Source of the DNA: an uncultured Oscillospiraceae bacterium
Lineage (GTDB): Bacteria > Bacillota > Clostridia > UBA1212 > SIG427
Length of the DNA stretch: 11,303 nt
Assembly (NCBI GenBank): GCA_902465325.1
Contig: CABQMV010000063.1
Coordinates: 1-11,303, forward strand
Reading direction: 5' to 3'
The notes beneath the pieces are model-generated. The model did not search any database. It was given only the letters and a program-made list of their open reading frames with translations, and was not told the origin of the DNA. Positions within the stretch are counted from its first letter, which is position 1, and each line of letters begins with the position of its first letter. The position numbers and the translations under genes are program-made. Positions 1 through 6,538 of this stretch are shown here, one piece after another.

Positions 1-1253
1 TAGGCTCTATGTGTATGGGAATTGCCGGTTCTATTATGAACCAGGATTTCTTTAAAAATTATCTGGGCCTGAGAAGCGAGTCCGTTGACGAGACGGAGCT
101 GCTCAGGAGAATTGAGAAAGGCATCTATGACAAGGACGAATATAAGAAGGCGCTGGCCTGGGTGAAAAAGCACTGCAAAGAAGGCTTTGACAAAAATCCC
201 AAGGAGGTGGCCTTCAGCAGAAAGCAGAAAGATGAGCAGTGGGAATTTGTTGTAAAATGCGCACTGATTTATAAAGACTTGATGGTAGGCAATCCTAAGC
301 TGGCGGAAATGGGCTTTGTAGAGGAATCCTGCGGCCATAATGCTATTGTAGCTGGCTTCCAGGGACAGCGCCAGTGGACGGATTATATGCCTAACGGAGA
401 TTTTCTGGAGGCTATGCTGAACAGCCAGTTTGACTGGAACGGCATTCGGGAGGCCTATGTAGTGGCAACGGAAAATGATACGCTTAACGGGATTACCATG
501 CTGTTTGAGCATCTGCTGTCCGACCGGCCCTCTGGCTTTGCCGATGTCAGGACCTACTGGAGCCCGGAGGCTGTCAAGAGAGTTACCGGCAGAAAGCCGG
601 AGGGACTGGCGGTTCAAGGCTTTATTCATTTGATTAATTCCGGCGCTGTCAGCGTAGATATGTCGGGCTATGCCACAGACGATCAGGGAAATCCTGTTGT
701 CAAAAAGTGGTGGGAGCTGAATGACAAGGACGTGGACGCCCTGTTGGAGGAGACCGTGTGGTGTCCTGCGGATGTCTTCTATTTCAGAGGCGGCGGCTTC
801 TCCAGCCATTTCCAGCACGGAACAAAGGGAGGTATTCCCATGACAATGGCCAGAATCAATTTAGTAGACGGCCTGGGTCCTGTGCTGCAGCTGGCAGAGG
901 GATACAGCTGCGAGCTTCCTCAGGATATGTTTGAGATAATTGACAAGCGAACAGATCCTACCTGGCCCACCACCTTCTTTGTACCGAAGCTCACCGGACA
1001 GGGCGCGTTTAAAGATGTATACAGCGTTATGGCCAATTGGGGAGCGAACCATGGGGCCTTCTGCTACGGTCACATTGGGGCGGAGCTCATTACCTTGTGC
1101 TCCATGCTGAGAATTCCCGTGTGTATGCACAACGTAGAGGAGGATCGGGTCTTCAGACCGGCGGCCTGGAGTGCTTTTGGAACACAGGACAAAGAGGGTG
1201 CCGATTACAGAGCGTGTCAGAATTTCGGACCGCTGTACGGCAGAAAACTCTAA
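1..1253 (+). CDS. fucI: L-fucose isomerase, C-terminal part (5' end outside window)
   Basis: FucI interconverts L-fucose and L-fuculose in the cytoplasm, the first step of fucose catabolism, using Mn2+. The open frame runs in from the window edge; its first full codon is at base 3, so the Met at base 9 is internal and not the start. About 416 residues are visible of a family that is near 590 long. Recognisable blocks, numbered from that internal Met, are GHNAIVAGFQGQRQWTD (109-125), ATENDTLNG (153-161), FADVRTYWSPEAV (177-189), FRGGGFSS (259-266) and NWGANHG (343-349). E155, D179 and H348 align with the metal ligands E337, D361 and H528 of the E. coli enzyme, so the active site looks intact. 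It ends with TAA and is followed by a strong terminator. Other fucose genes, if present, would lie upstream. The family call is very secure. Confidence 0.97.
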   Translation, partial: GSMCMGIAGSIMNQDFFKNYLGLRSESVDETELLRRIEKGIYDKDEYKKALAWVKKHCKEGFDKNPKEVAFSRKQKDEQWEFVVKCALIYKDLMVGNPKLAEMGFVEESCGHNAIVAGFQGQRQWTDYMPNGDFLEAMLNSQFDWNGIREAYVVATENDTLNGITMLFEHLLSDRPSGFADVRTYWSPEAVKRVTGRKPEGLAVQGFIHLINSGAVSVDMSGYATDDQGNPVVKKWWELNDKDVDALLEETVWCPADVFYFRGGGFSSHFQHGTKGGIPMTMARINLVDGLGPVLQLAEGYSCELPQDMFEIIDKRTDPTWPTTFFVPKLTGQGAFKDVYSVMANWGANHGAFCYGHIGAELITLCSMLRIPVCMHNVEEDRVFRPAAWSAFGTQDKEGADYRACQNFGPLYGRKL

Positions 1254-1276
1254 TTTGACAGGTGCTGAAAAAACAG

Positions 1277-1306
1277 GCGGCATCGGTTTTCCGATGCCGC
1301 TCTTAT
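1277..1306 (+). terminator. Rho-independent terminator after fucI
   Basis: A perfect 10-bp stem (GCGGCATCGG / CCGATGCCGC) closes a TTTT loop, 23 bp after the fucI stop. The following T-tract (TCTTATC) is imperfect, but the stem is very GC-rich. An A-run at 1268-1273 sits on the other side, so the hairpin could also work on the minus strand. It separates fucI from the next gene at least partly. Confidence 0.85.
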
Positions 1307-1338
1307 CATGAAAGAGACAGATTTGGAGGAAAAAGAGC

Positions 1339-1956
1339 ATGGAAAGCAGTATATTGGAAGCGAAAGAGTGGACCAATTTATGGTGGGATGAGGCGGACAA
1401 GGATGAGGGGCTTCCCAGAGTATTTTTGGTAGGGGATTCTCAGACCTATGGCTTTTATCCTAATGTCATCAAGGAATTGGAGCGGGAGGCGAGAATTACG
1501 GTAATGTCTACTTCAAAATGTGTAGACAATCCTTATTTTACAAAGGAACTGGATCATGTAATGACACAGTATGGTTTTACCTATTCACTGATCCATTTTA
1601 ACAACGGGCTGCACGGGGTCCATATGGAAACCGGGGATTTTGCCCGGAGCTATGAGCAGGTAATACAGCATATTCTGAAAAGCTATCCGGATACGAAACT
1701 GACGCTTGCCCTGTGTCCGCCCTGCTACCAGGGAGAGAATTTCAGTGAGCCTCACGATCCGTGGTATTATAAGGCAAAAGAGAGAAACGAAGCGGTAACG
1801 GAGCTGGCGAGAAAATACGGATTGCCGGTAGATGACCTTTTTACGCCTATGACTGCACATCCGGATATGCACGTTCCCGATGGAATCCACTATGGAGAGG
1901 AAGGCAGAGCTCTTTTAGGCAGGATCGTAGCCGATTTTATCAGAGAGAACCTCTGA
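1339..1956 (+). CDS. SGNH/GDSL-family hydrolase (esterase-like)
   Basis: This is a 205-residue protein without signal peptide or membrane segment, so probably cytoplasmic. It shows the SGNH hydrolase layout: block I VGDSQTYG with nucleophile Ser34, a block III-like FNNGLHG (87-93) and block V PDGIHYGEEG with Asp181 and His184 as the other triad members. Block III is unlike the textbook GxND; NNGLHG places Asn89 as the probable oxyanion residue, and that assignment is an inference. Family members remove acyl or acetyl groups from sugars, lipids or other esters; the substrate cannot be read from the sequence. The start has a good ribosome site (GGAGGA at 1325-1330, 8 bp spacing). It lies after the fucI terminator, and no convincing promoter of its own is visible, so it may be read through from fucI. 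It could be a carbohydrate deacetylase linked to fucose use, but only position suggests this. Confidence 0.85.
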   Translation: MESSILEAKEWTNLWWDEADKDEGLPRVFLVGDSQTYGFYPNVIKELEREARITVMSTSKCVDNPYFTKELDHVMTQYGFTYSLIHFNNGLHGVHMETGDFARSYEQVIQHILKSYPDTKLTLALCPPCYQGENFSEPHDPWYYKAKERNEAVTELARKYGLPVDDLFTPMTAHPDMHVPDGIHYGEEGRALLGRIVADFIRENL

Positions 1957-1969
1957 GCGCTGTTCCCTT

Positions 1970-3511
1970 TTACATAAGTGGTGCGAAAATCCGCATAACA
2001 GAATTTAAAAGCCGTTGGGGCCAGGGCTGCCCGGTTATATCGGAGGCCTGCAGCCGGCGGCACTTTTTTATGGTCTCCTCAAAATCTGTGAGAATGTCCT
2101 TCACTGCAGCGGTTTTATACATCCAGGTACCGCATTCAAAGTGCAAATATAGACTTCGGTAGTCCCAGTTTACTGTTCCTACTATGGCGATTTCTCCATC
2201 GCAGATTACATTTTTTGCGTGAATAAAGCCCGGGGTAAAGCTGTATATTTCAACGCCGTCCTTCATCAGCTCCAGATAGTATGATTGCGCTGCCGCATCT
2301 GCGTACCAGTGATCGGAGATGCCCGGGACAATAATTTTTACACGGACGCCGCACTTGGCGGCGTTGCCCAGCGCTGTTACCAGCTCATTATCCAGACAGA
2401 GATAAGGCGTGGTGATGTATAGGCTGTGGCGGGCCTTGGTGATGGTTTCCATATAGATAAATTCCCCGTTGCTTTCAAAATGATCCGGCTCACTGGCATA
2501 GGGGAGGACAAAGCCTTCTCCTGAGCGGGGCGGTGTTTCCTCAGGCAGGGCCCGGTAAGAGGCATAGTTATCCTTCTCCAGCCGGGGCACATTCCACAGG
2601 TGCAGAAACATCAGTGCAAAGCTATAGGCAGCATCCCCCTTGAGCATAACGGCGGAATCCTTCCAATAGCCAAATTTATGGGTAACGTTGATATATTCGT
2701 CTGCCAGGTTTGTACCGCCGTTAAAGGCAGTGTGCCCGTCAATAACACAGATTTTTCTGTGATCTCTATTATTCTGAAGCGCAGACAGGAAAGGGGAGAA
2801 GGGACGGAATACGCGGCATTTAATGCCGAATTCCCGCAGCTTTTTGGGATAGCTGCTTTTCAGAGAGGTGAGACAGCCCATCCCGTCATACAGCAGGCGG
2901 ACATCTACACCCTGGGCGGCTTTGGACTTCAGGATCCCTATAATAGAATTCCACATTTTGCCGGAATCGATAATAAAATACTCCAGAAAAATATATCGCT
3001 TAGCCTGTCTCAGCTCTGCCAGCATAGCCTCCCACTGTGCCTCTCCCGAGGGAAAATAGGTCACCTGTGTGTTCTGGTATACAGGACAACCTGTAAGAGC
3101 CAGATGAGCGGCCATGTTAGCGCAGTAGGGATTCTGATCGGCCAGTGTCTCCAGCGTCTGTTTTCCCTGCTGCAGAAAGGGGGCTGTTTCTTTTTTCACC
3201 TGAGACAGCCTGCGGCGAAACTTTCTCCGCACATTTTGGGTGCCGATAATAAGATAAAAAAGCCCTCCAAACACAGGCACCATTGCGATGGGCAGAGCCC
3301 AGACCAGCTTATAGGAGGGATTATCCTTCTTGTTCATGATCCGCACCAATACAACAAGGCTGAGAATCCCCAGCCCTGCGTAAATATAGGCAAAGTAACG
3401 GCTCAGCTTCCATATGCCTATCACCAGTACAAGGATTTGAAGCAGCAATAGAAAGCCAATTAAAACCACTTGACTAAAAATCTTTTTGAGAATTTTTTTT
3501 ATTTTTATCAT
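1970..3511 (-). CDS. cls: Cardiolipin synthase (phospholipase D type)
   Basis: The 513-residue membrane enzyme makes cardiolipin, typically from two phosphatidylglycerol molecules, on the cytoplasmic membrane. Hydrophobic segments lie at about 12-33, 38-57 and 68-90, as in bacterial Cls N-termini. Two phospholipase D HKD motifs are complete: H251-R-K253...D258 in the first half and H431-A-K433...D438 in the second, each followed by the usual Gly/Asn-rich stretch (NGGTN, VGTVNWD). Length matches the family (about 480-515). The start follows the upp stop by only 6 bp, and the AGGA ribosome site overlaps that TAG, pointing to cotranscription and probably translational coupling with upp. It ends 13 bp from the convergent SGNH hydrolase gene. 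Downstream cdsA makes the CDP-diacylglycerol from which phosphatidylglycerol is built, so the two share a pathway though not an operon. A related PLD-type phospholipid synthase is the only real alternative. Confidence 0.93.
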   Translation of the reverse strand: MIKIKKILKKIFSQVVLIGFLLLLQILVLVIGIWKLSRYFAYIYAGLGILSLVVLVRIMNKKDNPSYKLVWALPIAMVPVFGGLFYLIIGTQNVRRKFRRRLSQVKKETAPFLQQGKQTLETLADQNPYCANMAAHLALTGCPVYQNTQVTYFPSGEAQWEAMLAELRQAKRYIFLEYFIIDSGKMWNSIIGILKSKAAQGVDVRLLYDGMGCLTSLKSSYPKKLREFGIKCRVFRPFSPFLSALQNNRDHRKICVIDGHTAFNGGTNLADEYINVTHKFGYWKDSAVMLKGDAAYSFALMFLHLWNVPRLEKDNYASYRALPEETPPRSGEGFVLPYASEPDHFESNGEFIYMETITKARHSLYITTPYLCLDNELVTALGNAAKCGVRVKIIVPGISDHWYADAAAQSYYLELMKDGVEIYSFTPGFIHAKNVICDGEIAIVGTVNWDYRSLYLHFECGTWMYKTAAVKDILTDFEETIKKCRRLQASDITGQPWPQRLLNSVMRIFAPLM

Positions 3512-3517
3512 GCCATC

Positions 3518-4150
3518 CTATTTTGTGCCGAAAATTCTGTCGCCGGCATCGCCGAGGCCTGGCACAATATATCCATTTTCATTGAGCTTCTGGTCCACAC
3601 AGCCGCAGTAAAGCTGAATGTCCGGATGGGCGGCGGTGAGCTTTTCAATTCCCTCCGGCGCGGCAATAATCGACATGAATTTAATATTGGTGCAGCCCCT
3701 CTGCTTCAAAAAGTTCACGCCGGCAACACCGCTTCCTCCTGTAGCCAGCATAGGATCCAGAATAATAACCAGTCGGTTTCCGATATCGTCAGGCAGTTTG
3801 CAGTAGTATTCATGGGGCTCCAATGTTTCATGATCGCGGTACAGCCCAATGTGTCCCACTTTAGCGGAGGGCACCAGAGCCAGGATTCCCTGTACCATCC
3901 CCAGCCCGGCCCGCAGGATCGGAACAATGGCCAGCTTCTTTCCGGAGATAACCCTGGTCACGGTTTTGGTAATGGGCGTTTGGATTTCAATCTCTTTTGT
4001 AGGCAGATCCCGGAGCGCCTCATAGGCCATCAGCATGGCAATTTCCTCAATTAGCTCCCGAAATTGTTTGCTGCCTGTCTGTACATCCCTGAGAAGAGAT
4101 ATTTTGTGTGTAATCAATGGATGATCGAATACGGTTACGTTGCTGTTCAT
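3518..4150 (-). CDS. upp: Uracil phosphoribosyltransferase
   Basis: Upp converts uracil and PRPP to UMP, a cytoplasmic pyrimidine salvage step. The 210-residue length is typical. Visible signatures are VPILRAGLGM (76-85), the PRPP-binding loop LDPMLATGGS (131-140) and the uracil-binding C-terminal segment GYIVPGLGDAGDRIFGT (193-209). The ATG at 4150 is the only possible in-frame start near the N-terminus, since an in-frame TGA lies three codons upstream. Its spacing is odd: the GAGG ribosome site (4167-4170) is 16 nt away, because a 10-bp tandem duplication sits at the start. A GTG at 4160 is ideally spaced from the same site but is in another frame. A promoter (4278-4306) and a terminator-like leader hairpin (about 4202-4230) precede the gene. 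cls follows in the same unit. Its product UMP is the substrate of PyrH, encoded further right. Confidence 0.97.
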   Translation of the reverse strand: MNSNVTVFDHPLITHKISLLRDVQTGSKQFRELIEEIAMLMAYEALRDLPTKEIEIQTPITKTVTRVISGKKLAIVPILRAGLGMVQGILALVPSAKVGHIGLYRDHETLEPHEYYCKLPDDIGNRLVIILDPMLATGGSGVAGVNFLKQRGCTNIKFMSIIAAPEGIEKLTAAHPDIQLYCGCVDQKLNENGYIVPGLGDAGDRIFGTK

Positions 4151-4159
4151 TGCTGTTCA
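4140..4159 (-). repeat. 10-bp tandem duplication at the upp start codon
   Basis: Two perfect adjacent copies of TGAACAGCAA (minus-strand reading) occupy 4150-4159 and 4140-4149. The in-frame ATG of upp is formed at the junction of the copies. With one copy removed, a GTG would stand 6 nt after GAGG and read Met-Asn-Ser-Asn-Val-Thr, the same protein as the present ATG gives. This points to a recent duplication that displaced the start. Confidence 0.9.
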
Positions 4160-4201
4160 CTCTTTTCCTCTAAAAATATGCTTTCGATATTTTCGCGCAT
4201 G

Positions 4202-4230
4202 AAAAAAAGAGCGGTGCAGTTTAGCTCTTT
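4202..4230 (-). terminator. Terminator-like hairpin in the upp leader (candidate attenuator)
   Basis: In minus-strand sense, AAAGAGC (4230-4224) pairs with GCTCTTT (4212-4206) across an 11-nt loop, and the second arm runs into a stretch of seven T residues (4208-4202). The hairpin lies about 40 nt downstream of the expected transcription start and 50 nt before the upp ATG, so it sits inside the leader rather than after a gene. The hpf gene upstream has its own terminator. No PyrR-binding consensus was recognised in the leader. The stem is short, so activity is uncertain. Confidence 0.5.
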
Positions 4231-4277
4231 CTCTTCCGTAAAAATATCAGGGCCTGTCACCCAAAAGATTTTCTTTT

Positions 4278-4306
4278 ATTATACTAGAAATTCCGGCGTA
4301 GTACAA
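4278..4306 (-). promoter_or_regulatory. Sigma-A-type promoter of upp-cls
   Basis: On the minus strand, TTGTAC (4306-4301) and a perfect TATAAT (4283-4278) are separated by exactly 17 bp. Transcription should start near 4271, giving a leader of about 120 nt before upp. Confidence 0.8.
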
Positions 4307-4337
4307 GGCCCCTTCTGTATTCTTCAATAATAAACAG

Positions 4338-4390
4338 AAAAAAAGGAATTATTTAAGCGCAGCTTCCGGAGGAGCTGCGCTTGTAAATAA
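4338..4390 (-). terminator. Rho-independent terminator after hpf
   Basis: A 10-bp inverted repeat (AAGCGCAGCT at 4355-4364, AGCTGCGCTT at 4373-4382) with an 8-nt loop is extended by an outer six-base TTATTT/AAATAA pairing. On the minus strand it is followed by a run of seven T residues (4344-4338). It starts about 12 bp after the hpf stop and precedes the upp promoter, so it insulates upp from hpf. Confidence 0.9.
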
Positions 4391-4402
4391 CTGCGGAAAA
4401 TG

Positions 4403-4942
4403 CTAGATAGGGGAAAGTACGCCGTAATCTCCGTCGTTTCTGCGGTATACTACGCAGATTTTTCCCAGCTCCACATTGTCGAACATGTAAAAGCTATGTC
4501 CCAGCATATTCATATTCATAATGGCCTCCTGCACATTCATGGGCTTTAGCTCATACTGTTTTGCTTTTACCACAGCATATTCAGAGGGCTCCTCCTGAAA
4601 ATCAATTTCGGAGGAAATGGGTTCAGGGGTCTGGTGCTTATTGCGGGCGAGCTTCGTCTTACACTTGGTGATCTGTCTCTCCATAATATCCATCCCTTTA
4701 TCCAGAGCTGCCAGAATTCCGTCCTTGTCGGCTACTTCAGCCCGCAGCTGATAACCGCAGTAGGGCAGTGTCAGTTCAATTTTCTCTTTAAGCTTTTTCT
4801 GATCGGTCAGCTTCACATAGAAAGTAGGCTCCTGCTCCTTTCCGCTGAAATATTTGTCCAGCCGGCGATGAATCTTGCTCTCCATACTTTCAAGGGTTTT
4901 GTCGGAAATTTTGAAGTCCTTTACGTTAAATTTAACGAACAT
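4403..4942 (-). CDS. hpf: Long-form ribosome hibernation promoting factor
   Basis: Long HPF binds 30S subunits and dimerises 70S ribosomes into inactive 100S particles in stationary phase or stress. The 179 residues fit the two-domain form: an N-terminal RaiA/YfiA-like ribosome-binding domain (about 1-100, beta-alpha-beta-beta-beta-alpha pattern, basic near 91-103), an acidic linker (about 103-122) and a C-terminal dimerisation domain (about 123-179) with the typical VVKAKQYELKPMNVQEAI and VVYRRNDGDYG. The start has a strong site (GGGAGG, 8 bp spacing). It is a single-gene unit with its own promoter (4976-5004) and terminator (4338-4390), divergent from pyrH. In many Firmicutes hpf lies near secA or prfB; here it neighbours pyrH-frr, also translation-related. 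The long form is typical of Firmicutes and supports the taxonomic guess. Confidence 0.95.
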   Translation of the reverse strand: MFVKFNVKDFKISDKTLESMESKIHRRLDKYFSGKEQEPTFYVKLTDQKKLKEKIELTLPYCGYQLRAEVADKDGILAALDKGMDIMERQITKCKTKLARNKHQTPEPISSEIDFQEEPSEYAVVKAKQYELKPMNVQEAIMNMNMLGHSFYMFDNVELGKICVVYRRNDGDYGVLSPI

Positions 4943-4975
4943 AAATATGACCTCCCATCGTTATTTGGTACTTTT

Positions 4976-5004
4976 ATTATACACGAAAATTGGAGTTTCA
5001 GCAA
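4976..5004 (-). promoter_or_regulatory. Sigma-A-type promoter of hpf
   Basis: On the minus strand, TTGCTG (5004-4999) and a perfect TATAAT (4981-4976) are separated by 17 bp. Transcription should start near 4969, giving a short leader of about 27 nt holding the GGGAGG site. No sigma-B or sigma-H type motif was recognised, though stress control of hpf is common. Confidence 0.75.
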
Positions 5005-5172
5005 GGCCTGCGCCCCTCCGGGAGGTATCTGATGGAGACAGGATGCTTTTATACTACAATAGGCAGCCCGGTATCTTTTACAGAAAGGAGAGGGCTTCCG
5101 TCACGGCGGCGCTTCGCCCTGCAAAAATTCCCTGTCTGAGGAAAATATGACGGGAGAATTGCACCTCCTCCC
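5005..5172 (+). other. Intergenic stretch between the divergent hpf and pyrH promoters
   Basis: The hpf-pyrH gap is 300 bp, and this 168-bp part lies between the two promoters. No known gene or RNA was recognised. It holds one small open frame on the plus strand (5032-5139, 35 codons) with a well-placed GGGAGG (5020-5025, 6 bp before ATG) but no visible promoter; its product is basic in the middle (RRR) and unlike any family I know. The ribosome site is itself part of a CCTCC-GGGAGG palindrome that could hide it. A small GGCG-CTT-CGCC hairpin lies at 5107-5117 without a T-run. It may be a gene remnant, a regulatory leader or chance. Confidence 0.4.
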
Positions 5173-5201
5173 TTGTATCCTGGCGGAATATCAAGTATAA
5201 T
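5173..5201 (+). promoter_or_regulatory. Sigma-A-type promoter of the pyrH-ispG cluster
   Basis: TTGTAT (5173-5178) and a perfect TATAAT (5196-5201) are 17 bp apart. Transcription should start near 5208, about 35 nt before the pyrH start. It is the only good promoter seen ahead of the seven-gene cluster. Confidence 0.8.
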
Positions 5202-5242
5202 AGTAAGAAGAAAACAGCCATAAAATGGGAGGGCATAAAGTT

Positions 5243-5950
5243 ATGAGCAAACCAATATACAACCGTGTGCTGATCAAAATCAGCGGCGAGGCAATGGCAG
5301 GCGACGACAGGTTTGGAATCAATGACGATACCGTAAGCAATATATGCGTCAATGTGAAAAAGCTGGTGGATATGGGCGTAGGCGTAGCCATTGTAGTTGG
5401 CGGCGGAAATTTCTGGCGAGGGAGGCAGGGTTCTTCAATGGACCGTACCCGGGCCGATCACATGGGAATGCTGGCTACCGTCATCAACGCGTTGGGCCTG
5501 GCAGACGCGCTGGAGCAGCAGGGCATTACAGTACGGGTAGAGACGGCTATTGAGATGAAGCAGATTGCGGAGCCGTATATCCGGAACAGAGCCACCCGCC
5601 ATCTGGAGAAGGGCCGGGTTGTCATTTTTGGCTGCGGCACGGGAAATCCCTTCTTTACTACGGATACGGCGGCGGCCCTGAGAGCTGTGGAAATTGATGC
5701 CGACGTGATTCTTCTGGCAAAAAATGTAGACGGCGTATATGACAGCGATCCCCATGAGAATCCACAGGCCCAAAAATTTGATGAGATTACTTATATGGAT
5801 GTATTGGCTAACAACCTGAAGGTAATGGATTCTACTGCTACATCCCTGTGTATGGACAACAATATGAAAATTCATGTCTTTGGCATAAACGATCCCGAAA
5901 ATCTTGTCCGGGCTGTTTGCGGAGAGAAAATAGGAACAATTGTATCATAA
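5243..5950 (+). CDS. pyrH: UMP kinase (uridylate kinase)
   Basis: PyrH phosphorylates UMP to UDP with ATP in the cytoplasm, an essential step feeding UTP, CTP and UDP-sugar supply. It belongs to the amino acid kinase fold, unlike eukaryotic UMP/CMP kinase. Seen motifs (from Met at 5243): LIKISGEAM (10-18), VVGGGNFWRG (51-60), RADHMGMLATVINA (70-83), the AEPYIRNRA segment (109-117), CGTGNPFFTTDTAA (131-144) and NVDGVYDSDP (161-170). The family is allosterically activated by GTP and inhibited by UTP. The ATG at 5243 is chosen over the one at 5225, because GGGAGGG (5227-5233) is then 9 bp upstream and the upstream ATG has no ribosome site; this gives 235 residues, the usual length. It is first in its cluster. 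tsf and rpsB, which often precede it, are not here. Confidence 0.97.
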   Translation: MSKPIYNRVLIKISGEAMAGDDRFGINDDTVSNICVNVKKLVDMGVGVAIVVGGGNFWRGRQGSSMDRTRADHMGMLATVINALGLADALEQQGITVRVETAIEMKQIAEPYIRNRATRHLEKGRVVIFGCGTGNPFFTTDTAAALRAVEIDADVILLAKNVDGVYDSDPHENPQAQKFDEITYMDVLANNLKVMDSTATSLCMDNNMKIHVFGINDPENLVRAVCGEKIGTIVS

Positions 5951-5974
5951 AAACGACAATAAGGAGGAAACACC

Positions 5975-6535
5975 ATGATCAATAAGAGCGAATACGATGT
6001 TTACACAAAAAAGATGGAAGCGTCTTTGTCCTACCTGGAGGAGGAATTCGGCAATATCCGAGCAGGCCGTGCCAATCCGGCAATTCTCAATAAGCTGACG
6101 GTAGAGTATTACGGAGTGCCCACGCCTATTACTCAGGTAGGCTCTGTGTCTGTACCGGAGCCCAGAATGCTTATGTTCCAGCCTTATGATATGAGTATAT
6201 TAAAGGAAGTTGAGAAGGCTATTTTCAAATCGGATATTGGGATCACGCCTAACAATGACGGAAAGGTTATCCGTCTGGTATTTCCGCCCTTGACGGAGGA
6301 GCGCAGAATTGAACTGAAGAAACAGGCCAAAAAGATGGGAGAGGATGCCAAGGTGGCAGTGAGAAGTATAAGAAGAGATGCTATTGAAGCCTTTAAGGCA
6401 AAGAAGAAAAAATCTGAAATTACAGAGGATGACGTAAAGCAGGCTGAAACGGATATACAGAAGCTCACCGATAAGTATATTGAACGGATCGATAAGACCA
6501 TTGCCGCCAAGGAAAAGGAGATAATGGAGATCTGA
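5975..6535 (+). CDS. frr: Ribosome recycling factor
   Basis: RRF works with EF-G to split the post-termination ribosome so that subunits can be reused. The 186 residues match the family (about 185). Visible are GNIRAGRANPAIL (26-38) in the first long helix, the beta-domain segment VEYYGVPTPITQVGSVSVPEPRML, read as two parts around 44-66, and the C-terminal three-helix-bundle segment with SIRRDA. A strong AAGGAGG site lies 7 bp before the ATG, 24 bp after pyrH. The C-terminal helix is rich in Lys and Glu, with a KKKK run near 143-146 that is slightly unusual but harmless. The pyrH-frr pair is among the most conserved bacterial gene neighbours. Confidence 0.98.
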   Translation: MINKSEYDVYTKKMEASLSYLEEEFGNIRAGRANPAILNKLTVEYYGVPTPITQVGSVSVPEPRMLMFQPYDMSILKEVEKAIFKSDIGITPNNDGKVIRLVFPPLTEERRIELKKQAKKMGEDAKVAVRSIRRDAIEAFKAKKKKSEITEDDVKQAETDIQKLTDKYIERIDKTIAAKEKEIMEI

Positions 6536-6538
6536 TTC

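Noticed and set aside
1255..1260. Perfect TTGACA just after the fucI stop, as a -35 box for the SGNH gene
   Set aside because: No -10-like hexamer occurs 16-18 bp downstream; that place is the stem of the terminator.
861..1400. 179-codon open frame on the minus strand
   Set aside because: It runs antisense across the end of fucI, its terminator and the start of the SGNH hydrolase gene, all of which are well supported. Its protein resembles no known family.
2600..3451. 283-codon open frame on the plus strand
   Set aside because: It lies fully antisense within cls, whose HKD motifs and membrane segments are clear. It has no family features.
3470..4054. 194-codon open frame on the plus strand
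   Set aside because: It is antisense to upp, which is a certain gene, and shows no recognisable domain.
4151..4270. PyrR-binding site in the upp leader
   Set aside because: The expected binding-loop consensus was not found, so only the terminator-like hairpin is reported.
4634..5032. 132-codon open frame on the plus strand
   Set aside because: It is antisense to hpf and its promoter; no family resemblance or ribosome site stands out.
5435..5875. 146-codon open frame on the minus strand
   Set aside because: It is a mirror of pyrH in another frame.
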